Positions 55,474-64,000 of a DNA stretch of 64,000 nt are shown here, piece after piece. The number at the start of each line of letters is the position of its first letter. Position 1 is the first letter of the stretch. The stretch comes from Physcia stellaris (Eukaryota; Ascomycota; Lecanoromycetes; Caliciales; Physciaceae): positions 620,001 to 684,000 of the forward strand of contig JABSSW010000021.1 in the NCBI GenBank assembly GCA_018902385.1, written 5' to 3'. Both the position numbers and the translations under genes were made by a program. Below the pieces are notes generated by a model. That model saw nothing but the letters and a program-made list of their open reading frames with translations, made no database searches and had not been told where the DNA came from.

Positions 55474-57757
55474 TCTGTGTGTATCTTGTCTTTGGGGTGA
55501 TATGGGTGGGTGGGTAGTGCTGATAGTGTTTGCAGGTTGGAGATGGGAGGGAGCGAGAGATGCAAAGATTGAAATGTGAAGGTTTGATGAGTCATATGCT
55601 TATTGGGACGCTAGAAGTAGTGTACCAGATTTTGGAAGCTGCAAAGTCTATCCAAGGGTTCCAGCTAGTACATCGCGAACACCTGTTTACAGGGTGCAAG
55701 AGAGAGAGCTCTTTTATATCAGTCGTGCTAAGAATTTGTCTTTTCATCGCCCTTTCCGCGAACCGCATCGCCGAATACTTCGTCAGTACATATAAGATTT
55801 GTCGCACTAGACGCACCATCAAAACCGCGAAGTCAGTATGTGCCGCACCGCGCAGCTGGTCTTGACTTGATCATTGTGGGAGGAACCTGGCGAGCTGTTT
55901 TATGTATTCCGAGTTATGTGGTGATTTGAGCACCGTCCCCCCATCGTATACTTAGCAGCATTGTGCTAATTCTTCGCGCTTGGCAAGAACGATAGATCTA
56001 TGAGACCACTGTCCGCTCGGTTAGGTTTGATTCTTCGCTAGACTTGAAAGTACGGCGAGCTGCAGATTTTCACCATCGTTCTCTCAACCGTGAAAGAATG
56101 ACTTCGTCGTCATCTGCGTTCCTCGTACCCAAAGATGTTTTGGAAGGGCGATCTAGGACGATATGACTTACCCCCACATTTTTTGGCATGAGCCAATCTT
56201 CTTTGACGTCTTGATAGCTGCGAAGAAGGTCCTATCCAGACAAGCCACGGCTTTTGATCACCGGGACTTGACCAATCCTTAGGCTCATATGGAGATGTTG
56301 GGCTACAAGCGATCTAAGCTCTTGAGCGCATTCACAGTCTTCGGATCCGCCTATAGGATGCCCAGCACGGAAAATTTATCTCTGGAGCAAATCCACCGAT
56401 CTCACAAGAAACCTATCGGAAAGGTGTCTCGACTGATAACCGCCATTGGAACATTGACTGATCATTCGCCTACTGATATAAGAGCCCGTTGAGTAAGGCG
56501 TTCAAAGGAGTACTCGACGTCGCGAAACAGAGGAAGAAACAGAGAACGCAATCCTACAATTTTGTCTCGTTGATAGAGGGAAGGAGCACGAGAATGTTAA
56601 ACACACCAATCAGAACTTGCTTATGTAACCGGACCTCTGGCTTGGCATTAGACCTTTTTTTCTTTCTCGTAGATTCTGTATCAAAACACATCACAATTGA
56701 TATTTCCCATACACCAATAGAATTATATCTATTCTACAGGCTCAATAGAACTCGATTTCGTGCTCCTACCCATGCGCTATATACCCCGTTCTCTCTCGTG
56801 TCTCTCTTTTGGGTCTAGCCATCTCATGTGACAAGCCTAGTGGTCCGTGTCAGTTTGTGGCAAAGCATCACTCGCCTCAGACAGAAATGATACGACCTTG
56901 ATGCGGTCGCAATATTTCAATCTTGAAGCGTAGATTATTATCCCTAGATGAACATGACTTTGGAGTTGACGTCTCTCCCAACCCGTTCCGCCATTTGTGC
57001 CCAGTGACTATCAGTCTTGAATGGTATGCTGCTCCCAGATCTCTAGAATCATTGACTGACTCGGCTAAGTAGACATACCTCATCAGCAAGCACTCGGCGA
57101 AAGCGATCTCACTGTGAAGCTCGTGCCTCGAGCCTGTCCTGTGTCATGTTCACGGCTCGTGAATTCTCTTTCCTCATGCTGTCATCCCATACAAGTGCTG
57201 CTTTCGTCCGATCTGTACCAACAATATCGCCAGCTTAGAGGTAGAGTTCAACAGACTTTATAGTAAGGTACTTAGTGTTTCACTCCATCCCAGATCCCTT
57301 GTTATCGGAATCACTCCCACCTGCCCAAAGCAGCTGCTTAGCCCGCGGTGCCAAGTCGAGCCAAGCAACCAACGCTCTTGGAAATTGTGGCAAACAGCAA
57401 TAATCAACCACAATCGTCAGCAGCAATTGGAAACGACAATCTTCTTATCTATAGATGAGACTCGACATACGTTCTTTTGGCTACCCAATCGAGAAGGTGA
57501 TATTTCTTCATCGCGAAGAATATAAAGAGCCCGCTATTTCGTCTTCTGTAAGATGTTGTTTGCTCAGTCGCTCCCTGCCTCTACAAATATATTCATCGTC
57601 GGCACCTGCCCCCTAAGTTTTCCCCATAACTGTGCGAGCTTTTCATATCACAGTAGGAACTGAATCGGGCGTAAAGAGACTTTTTTTACTCGATTATCCA
57701 CCCAACTTTGTTTTGTGTCATTGATCATCACGTTGTCGTTTGCTGGCCATTCTTAAG
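55474..57757. other. Gene-poor stretch of 2.3 kb
   Basis: No coding frame in this stretch shows a recognisable domain or good splice-linked neighbours; the longest (56489-56818, plus) has no family signal. A TATA element near 57521 belongs to the aminopeptidase gene. I see no tRNA, transposon or repeat. Confidence 0.5.
57521..57527 (+). promoter_or_regulatory. Probable TATA box of aminopeptidase gene
   Basis: TATAAAG lies 231 bp upstream of the ATG at 57758. The distance would require a ~200-nt 5' UTR, so this is less certain than the other two TATA calls. Confidence 0.35.
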
Positions 57758-59087
57758 ATGTACATCATCAGATATCTTTCCGCATTCTTAGCTTGCTCAG
57801 GCATTGTGTCGGCTGTACCTGCCACTAAAAGCGCAGTCGAAGCCAAATCAGGCCTCCGTTTGATTAAGACATCCGCAGAAGACCCGGGAGCCTGGGTAAC
57901 AGAGGATGAAAAGATCTCAAAATATGCGGCAAAGAAAATCGCCTTCATCGACGTCACTGATATCAAGGATCCAGACACTCTTGCGCGCCTCTCGTTCTCC
58001 TCGGATGACACAGCTCGTGTTGCTGCGATCACTTATCCAACGACTTTATCTCATCAAACCGAAGCCAATGGGCTAATCGCAAAGACTAACACGAATGGTC
58101 CTAAGAGCTGGCTTACTACCCTTACCAAGTAAGCTTGTCTTCACCCGTCAAGATCGGCGGTCACTTCAAACCACTAACCTTCCCCCTTCCTGCTCTCTAG
58201 CTTCTACAATCGCTACTACCGCTCGTCATACGGCACTCAAGCCAGCACGTGGCTCTTCAATCAAGTAAAGTCGATAGCCGCGTCGAATCCAGTGATAACT
58301 GTTTCTCAATTCACGCACTCTTTCTCGCAGCCCAGCATCATCGCTCGCGTTCCCGGTACCAGCTCAAATCTAATCATCGTAGGCGGGCACTTTGACTCAA
58401 CCGGTGGATCCTCTACAGCGCGTGGACCAGGGGCAGACGACAATGGTTCTGGAGTTGTCACCATTCTAGAGGCTTTGAGGGTCTTAGCTGATGCAGGCTA
58501 CAAGCCTAAAAACACGCTCGAGTTTCACTTCTACGCTGGTGAGGAGGGCGGTCTGCTTGGTTCTGCAGACGTCTATGCATCGTACAAGTCAGCAATGAAG
58601 AACGTGCTTGCCTTTGTCAATCAAGACATGACTGGGTACTCACCCTCTGGTAAAATCAGCGTCTACAACGACTATGTCGACACTAGCTTGACAGCCTACG
58701 TGCGAAGGATCGTCACTGGGTACATCGGCGCATACACTACCGACAGTTGCGGTTACGCTTGTGGAGATCATGCTAGCGCTAATGCAAATGGATTCCCGTC
58801 TGCTTATGTCTGCGATGAGCCCGATGCCACGAGTAGCCCATACATACACAGCTCAGGAGATGTACGTTTCTCGATTCTCTAGCGCAGATACATGCCCGGG
58901 GGTATGCATTTGATATGTAGTTGTTAGCTGACACAAGATGACAGACGTATGGTACGGTCAGCTTCGTCACTGTGCAGAGACACATTAAAGTAAGGATACC
59001 CTAAATTCCGGTTAAATGGTCCCTCCAATCGCTAATATGCTAATCTAGTTTACTGTTGCATTCTTAGTCGAGGCGAGTTACTTGTAG
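57758..59087 (+). CDS. Secreted M28 leucine aminopeptidase
   Basis: An extracellular two-zinc aminopeptidase of family M28 that releases N-terminal residues from peptides. Four exons (57758-58128, 58201-58861, 58945-58989, 59049-59087) give 371 aa. ATG 57758 is chosen because it starts a clean signal peptide (MYIIRYLSAFLACSGIVSA); the in-frame codons before it lack an ATG. A propeptide of ~75 residues follows. The zinc and catalytic residues are all visible: GGHFDST (His, Asp), PGADDNGSG (Asp), YAGEEGGLLGS (Glu-Glu), NQDMTGY (Asp) and SSPYIHSSGD (His). The two short last exons supply TYGTVSFVTVQRHIK and FTVAFLVEASYL, the usual family end. A role in nutrient acquisition is expected from the family. 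Confidence 0.95.
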
Positions 59088-60918
59088 TTGACCTGTGAGA
59101 AGATATCTTTTAGAAGGATGTCTCTCCTCAATGGTGAAGCGAGAAGCTTCCTACTGGTTTGCCCATTGTTATGTCTTCGGGGAAGATCCAAACAAGAGAT
59201 AGTATGTCTTCCAATTCAAATCTTCCTCCCTGTCCCTGATTAGTTGTTTCCTTCATCCCATGATCATAGTAGCATGAAATGAGAAAGATGAGATAGTTCA
59301 TATTGCGTGTGTCGGAAAACGTACTCGGAAAGCCGAGTCCTTGGTATACTCATCTCCTTAGAACTTCGAAAGTGCGTAACGACACTGGACGAAAACTCGC
59401 ATCGCACAGCTTCAGTTGATAGCCCACGTTCTATTACCCCCTGCGGCCTCCCTGTAGGGGTTTCAACCCCTATGGTCTCAGCCACGGATGCGGGCCCACT
59501 CTCTTCTGACGCTGGCTCCGAAACATCACGATGACTGATTCCCGGCCTGGTTATAGATAAGCCGACGACTGACCAAGCGTTAGCGCAGGAGGGTTCTGAC
59601 CTTCGGTGATGGCGATTGTCATCGCATGTGGGGAAGACGGCTGTTTCCCCGCACGATGAATACATCATGCACGGAGGATGTTCAGCTCTCAAGCTGATCA
59701 TAAACCAGATTACTCTAGTCATGCCGCAAGGCTGATGCACGAAGCGGTTATGCGTCATGAGCCAAGCTCACGATAGGACCGTATTAGCGAACAAGGTACG
59801 CCTGCAAATTGCAACAGCGCTTTCTCTTAGGGTTGGGGTTACCAAATATCACAGCTTTCGCCACCACCTCCACCTGGCATTATCGCCCTGTCACCATCAC
59901 CACCACCATCGTCCTCGGAACACACTGACAATTCACGATTATACGTTGAGACGTTGATGATTTTGCGTTCGAATATACACACAATTACGTTGAAATCGCA
60001 AAAATCGAACGTTTCGTTCGAGCAATTTTCAATTGACTTTTGATGAAATCAACATTTTCATTCTTTATATCATACAATATGATATGATATGACATGTCAT
60101 GACATGATATATTATACAACATGATATACATATACTTTTCTATAAAAATTCTTTTTAGTGTTTTTTCTTTTAGCGTCATTTTTAGCTCGTCGCATGTCGC
60201 ATGTCGCATATCGTTGATTGCATTATTGTTACGAAACTTGCAACTCAACGAAACAGCGTATATATTACGAAGTTTGTAATTCAACGAAACAGCGTATATA
60301 CTACGAGATTTGCAACTCAACGAAACAACGTATAGATTACGAAATTTGCAATTCAACGAAACAACGTGTTACGAAATCAACGTGACAACGTTAACGTACA
60401 ATTTTATTGACGATAGATATCAGATCGTTAATGTTGCAAATAAAAAACGTATCAAATTTTGAATAATTTTTTTGATTCAATTGTTCAATTTGTATAATAA
60501 ATTGTATGATAATCAGACAGTTGATTTGAAAATTTTTGTGAATTTTCGTCGTATCTCAAAATTTTTAGATTGAATACGAAATAGACTGTTTCGGAATAAG
60601 ATTTATTCGCAGATCGTGCTTCTCACGCTAAGAAATCATTCTTGTACTGAGTTAAAGATTAATTCATCTGCATCTAAGAACTCGCCTATGCGCATGCAAG
60701 GATGTACGAAAGACAAAAGCGGAATAAATATATCCATTGAACGAATATACCTCGCTCACATCATTCTTCTAGTAGTATTGTTAAGTATATCTTCTCCGTA
60801 TACTTTGCTTTTCTTTTTCCCTTCCTAATCCTCCTCGTTTCTAGTGATCTGAAGTGTGATAAGTATAACACACCGTATCATCTCCAAATTTCACCCATCC
60901 ATTCATCCAAAGCCCATA
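59088..60918. other. Intergenic with AT-rich island
   Basis: This 1.83-kb stretch has ordinary composition to about 59930. It then becomes markedly AT-rich up to about 60830. The island holds a 36-bp tandem repeat (listed separately), three copies of a 7-bp tcgcatg motif near 60189-60210, and a palindrome-rich run around 60090-60110 containing catgtcatgacatg. A frame at 59264-59758 (minus) is open for 164 codons but is not protein-like. No transposon coding remnant is recognised. Confidence 0.6.
60229..60390. repeat. 36-bp tandem repeat, four copies plus a partial copy
   Basis: Copies begin at 60229, 60265, 60301 and 60337; the fourth is slightly shortened and a partial fifth follows at 60369. 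Each copy starts ttacgaa or ctacgag and contains the constant core tcaacgaaaca. The unit length is divisible by three, so an apparent minus-strand frame with 12-residue repeats results; I treat it as a by-product. Confidence 0.85.
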
Positions 60919-61890
60919 ATGTCCGCCCCATTCCCAACCCGCCCCGCTTTCATCCACCATGGCTGCTGGTCCCCCACCACTCGATCCCACCCTGCCCTCG
61001 CTTTTCTCGAAGAATACTCCGCCTCACATTTCGATGCGCGGGCCTGGGACACGGCGCATTTCTCTGAGTGGCATCATGAGGGGTGGGAGCTTACGGTGGG
61101 TATTTTTTTCAATTTCATCCGGGGTTTGAGTTGGATAGGGAGAGGGTGAAGATTGGTCTATGGTACCCAAAGAGACGTTTTGAAGAAAGCTTGAGCGCGT
61201 CCACTACTACAAGGGCATTTGTTTGGTGACGCCTGTCCGTCGCTGTCGAAGAGTGCAGTATGCTCTTTCTTGGTTTGAATTTAATCAAACGGCGCTCCAA
61301 TCAATACAACTAAGTTGAGGATGAATTCGACGGCCATATTTCCTATTGGCCCTGGAAATATGTTGCGGCTGAGGATTATATAATAGCGCTGATTACTTTT
61401 GACCTGCAGAAACCAGATACAAGCAAAGTGCACGGCGGCCATGAAGCTTGGACTGAGGGCATCCCGAGCATCTATGGAGGGTTCAAGGGGCATAAGCATG
61501 AGCCCACCTTTTTTGTAGTTTGGGAGATGGATGGTGGAGAGGGGTAAGTCCCTTTTGTTCTCTTTTTATAGTGTGCGCGTCATTTTCTGTGAGCGATAGG
61601 CCACCGATGGCCGAGATGCTAGCTTGAGTCCGTACATGGTGGTCCCAAGCTCACAGTTCTGCAGGTGGGAATTAATTGGGGAGGCGAATGTTTTTATGGA
61701 TTTTTCGGAGGATAAGAAGGGGCAAGGGGAACAAGTGAAAGTTCAGGACCTCAGCGGGAAAGAGTGGGATACAGTCATGAGGGGGTCGTTCCATTTTGAG
61801 TTCGTTAAGGCGGAGGGAGGTGGAGATAATAAACATGGATTGGTTATGAAAGCGTCGCATATCTTTGCGGAGACGGGATCCAATAAGTGA
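60919..61890 (+). CDS. NTF2-like fold protein, uncharacterised
   Basis: I assemble three exons (60919-61095, 61410-61543, 61665-61890) into 178 aa; the phases agree (0, then 2). There is no signal peptide. Exon 1 gives a helical part (ALAFLEEYSASHFDARAWDT). Exon 2 holds VHGGHEAWTEGIPSIYGGFK and HEPTFFVVWEMDGG. Exon 3 gives the strands WELIGEANVFMDF, GSFHFEFVKAEGGG and LVMKASHIFAETG. The helix-then-curved-sheet order and the tryptophan-rich strands suggest the NTF2-like superfamily, but I do not recognise a specific family. The first intron is long for this locus (314 bp) and could hide another exon. The cytosolic location is inferred from the absence of a signal. Confidence 0.6.
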
Positions 61891-62059
61891 GCATGTTCGA
61901 ATGATAATCGCTGCGATGAACTTCTTCCACTACATTGTGATTTCGATGTTGACTTGATAAGTGTTTTCTGTGCAGTTGATCTGATGCTTAAGCACAAGGA
62001 TGGGAGAGAAAATTTCTCCCATTCCAGATACTGTTTTCTTAATCATCTCTCTGAGGTCA
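61891..62059. other. Short intergenic gap
   Basis: This 169-bp gap lies between the NTF2-like gene and the HET remnant. Nothing is recognised. Confidence 0.4.
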
Positions 62060-62869
62060 CTACGGATCACTAGTATGAATGAGGACTCGACATGCAAAGT
62101 TGATCGACTCGAAGTTGGCAACGCCGATATCAGACCAGGGGAATGACAGTCTCTTCCCTCCGAGGTAAGACCGAAATGTTATCTGAAGCTCGGTGAACCC
62201 AAGTCTTTCATATTGCTCTGAAGCATTCTTGTCGATTAGAAGCCCTCCAAAGCAAAGGCGCGTTACATCATAGACTGGAAGCCAATAGCACGAGGAATTA
62301 AGCCTTTCCAAAACGTCGAGAGAGTTGGGGGCAGAAAGATCCGTTTTGTACAACGGTGCACCATCATAGTCAAGCAAGGCAACATTTTCAACAGCACATC
62401 AATCGACTTGATCTCTTTCTTGCCAGGAGATCCGACGAATCGGCAACAGCAGGTCTTTAACAATAATATGTGCTGTCTGCACCGCTCCGAAAATATTACG
62501 TGCGCTCAACAAAGTCACAGTTCTTGCCATAATTCGATTCATCATGCAGGTTCGGTCCAGGTCCTTGAGGCATTAGCGGCATCGAAATGCACATCTGGCT
62601 CCCTTTGGTTCCGCAAAGTCACAGGTTGTCCACGTGGTGCCCACGACCAAAATGGAGCGCAATACTCCGAGACTGATAATTGTTGAGGGATGTGTGATTT
62701 GCGATCCGGATGTGGAGGATATGACAGGTGCCATAGTAGTCCCTCTTTGAACCTCTCGGTCCATAAGCCAGCGCCATAGTTCCCAAGCAGATTTGCGTGG
62801 AGCTCCTGCGCCAAGGCTCCGAGTGCTATCAAAGTATTACTAGGTTGGGTCAGAGCTCTCCTGGGAGTC
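62060..62869 (-). pseudogene. Decayed C-terminal part of a HET-domain (heterokaryon incompatibility) gene
   Basis: Minus-strand pieces match the part downstream of the HET domain in fungal incompatibility proteins: NTLIALGALAQELHANLLGN and YGAGLWTERFKEGLLWHL, then EYCAPFWSWAPRG (62542-62869), next FGAVQTAHIIVKDLLLPIR in another frame, then CYWLPVYDVTRLCFGGLLI and NASEQYERLGFTEL (62060-62370). A frameshift near 62535 and an in-frame TGA near 62405 separate them. The HET domain itself, expected above 62870, is not found before the next gene. Introns could account for part of the disruption, but the missing N-terminal half supports a relic. HET proteins act in allorecognition and cell death. Confidence 0.65.
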
Positions 62870-63450
62870 TGGGATATCTGTTACTCTAGCAATCCAGCTG
62901 TGAGGAGACCTCATCTTGCATATAATCTTCCTGACTTATTTCTCGTTCCCGCTGAAGTCATCATCGTCGTCGTCGTTTGATTTCCCGCTGCTTTGACTGT
63001 CGCGGCTCCCAGCATCCTCTGCATCTAAATCCGAGTACAGAGATAATGAGTCAGGCTCTTCATCAAATGGATTACCAAGCAAGTCGCCCGCAAAGCGTTC
63101 CCGCTCTGAGTATTGCATATTATTGTTGCAAACTCTTAACTCGGCGATAAATGGAGGAATTTAGATACGCGTATGCAAGCTACTGCAAAGACCCGGCTCC
63201 GCCCGAGATTGACACGCAAGGGTTCGATTCGACGTGGGGCTACTCGGGCGCATCAACACGCCATCTTATCTTTCAACAATTAATCAATACTTGCATTTCC
63301 TCTCTATCTACTCCAATTCCGATTGTTCACTCGATTGCCAACTTTGGTCCTTGAGCTGAACTCCCTCGCCAAGGACATCTCAGAAGATTCCGCGGGGCTT
63401 TCGAACTACCCTTCTTCGGCGCTGCGTGCGCTACCTGTAAAAATTTGGAC
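62870..63450. other. Intergenic or unresolved 5' region near the right edge
   Basis: This 581-bp stretch contains two short frames that may be coding but that I cannot place. One is 62936-63118 (minus, 60 codons, ending in an Asp-rich run). The other is 63151-63354 (plus, 67 codons, starting MEEFRYAYASYCKDPAPPE), which may be a 5' exon of the partial gene that follows. A second plus-strand frame (LNSLAKDISEDSAGLSNYP, about 63355-63450) is also protein-like. Confidence 0.4.
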
Positions 63451-64000
63451 ATGTCAAACTTGACGTGGCAAGATGGTCTCAAGCACTTCATCTCAACCTT
63501 CCTTGCAAGCCCTCGGATGGGACCCATTGGATATATTTTAGGCAGCCCATACTCACCGTTGCGCCTCGAGCGAGACATACCGAGCAAAAATTGGAGAGAC
63601 GCTTTCGAGGATCTCCTTGCAATGGACCTCGGAGGTGGCATGATAAGCGATATAAGCCGAAGAGAGGAGGATGCATACGCGGCTAAGAAACGCTATGACC
63701 ACACCAGTGAATACATCTCGATCCTCAACCAACTGCTCCAGCAGAATCTGCAGCTGGAGGCTATGTCATCGAAGACCCGAGAAGCAACCTCCAAAGATCA
63801 GAATAGGAGAGGCACCGAGACAATCGATAACATTCTCTCTAAACTAAAGTCAAGTCGCGAGGGACTACTATCTCAAGCCCGCAATGCTCACGTCACGTTC
63901 GAAGAGCGGAGAAGCTCATCCGCCAGTAGCTTGAAGCCACGAGGGCAGTGGATAGCTTCTTTGATAACTAGTGGAGCTCTACCAGGCTGGTCTTCGGATA
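63451..64000 (+). CDS. Partial gene with coiled coil, runs off the right edge
   Basis: The frame from ATG 63451 (MSNLTWQDGLKHF) stays open to the last base, 183 codons, with no stop. The first part holds FISTFLASPRMGPIGYILGS and WRDAFEDLLAMDLGGGMIS. From about residue 75 it becomes a heptad-like charged helix (YISILNQLLQQNLQLEAM, then DNILSKLKSSREGLLSQA). I do not recognise the family. The true start may lie in exons upstream at 63151-63440, because protein-like frames occur there in other phases. The frame is certainly longer to the right. Confidence 0.55.
   Translation, partial: MSNLTWQDGLKHFISTFLASPRMGPIGYILGSPYSPLRLERDIPSKNWRDAFEDLLAMDLGGGMISDISRREEDAYAAKKRYDHTSEYISILNQLLQQNLQLEAMSSKTREATSKDQNRRGTETIDNILSKLKSSREGLLSQARNAHVTFEERRSSSASSLKPRGQWIASLITSGALPGWSSD

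Noticed and set aside
56489-56818. 109-codon plus-strand frame in the gene-poor stretch
   Set aside because: No recognisable domain, promoter or splice partner was seen.
59264-59758. 164-codon minus-strand frame
   Set aside because: There is no domain, signal peptide or splice context, and the composition looks random.
59985-60356. Minus-strand frame with 12-residue repeats as a gene
   Set aside because: It is explained by the 36-bp tandem repeat in AT-rich DNA; composition outside the repeat is not protein-like.
60229-60390. Repeat array considered as CRISPR-like
   Set aside because: The copies are directly adjacent with no unique spacers, and the host is a eukaryote.
63215-63235. Possible tRNA B-box (ggttcgattc)
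   Set aside because: No matching A-box or acceptor-stem pairing is found upstream or downstream.

Overview
The window is nuclear DNA of a filamentous ascomycete (Pezizomycotina). Nearly every gene is split by short spliceosomal introns, mostly 43-140 bp with GT...AG ends. The content is typical of these fungi: a STAND/NLR gene, a heterokaryon-incompatibility (HET) gene remnant, an iterative reducing polyketide synthase, and fungus-specific membrane and secreted proteins. I cannot fix the class or genus from sequence alone. All exon boundaries were inferred by eye from splice signals, reading phase and remembered family sequences.

Region by region. 0.6-4.3 kb: a NACHT-type NLR (minus strand) with an acidic hexapeptide repeat array. 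4.9-20.9 kb: a polyketide locus. It holds an FAD-dependent oxidoreductase (minus), a LovC-type stand-alone enoyl reductase (plus), a seven-exon synthase of about 2884 residues with order KS-AT-DH-MT-inactive ER/structural KR-KR-ACP-reductase, and an MFS exporter (minus). The synthase looks like a PKS-NRPS without its NRPS module, ending in a reductive release domain, with the missing enoyl reduction supplied in trans. This is the arrangement known for betaenone-type decalin polyketides. 21.8-26.2 kb: SEC72, a MARVEL membrane protein whose frame breaks three times, and a seven-helix DUF3112-like protein.

27.0-35.0 kb: a second biosynthetic locus with the three enzymes that define mycosporine formation: an ATP-grasp ligase (minus), a sugar-phosphate cyclase of the desmethyl-4-deoxygadusol synthase type (minus) and a small-molecule O-methyltransferase (plus). 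A ferroportin-family metal exporter lies inside it. Together the enzymes should make 4-deoxygadusol from a sugar phosphate and condense it with an amino acid or amino alcohol. The ferroportin is the unexpected member.

35.6-41.6 kb: housekeeping-type genes: a Gfo/Idh/MocA oxidoreductase, the ribosome-biogenesis ABC protein ARB1 and an HPP membrane protein. 42.4-47.8 kb: a tandem family of three related genes (DUF7730/2EXR-like) that share intron positions; the middle copy has an in-frame stop. 48.1-59.1 kb: a small secreted protein, an OCRL-like inositol-polyphosphate 5-phosphatase, a secreted SnoaL/NTF2-like protein, a NADAR protein and a secreted M28 aminopeptidase. 59.9-60.8 kb: an AT-rich island with a 36-bp tandem repeat. 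60.9-64 kb: an NTF2-like protein, a decayed HET-gene tail and a gene running off the right edge.

The main candidates for something new are the mycosporine locus with its ferroportin and the PKS-reductase locus. The frame breaks in G/C homopolymers in two neighbouring genes look more like assembly errors than biology.
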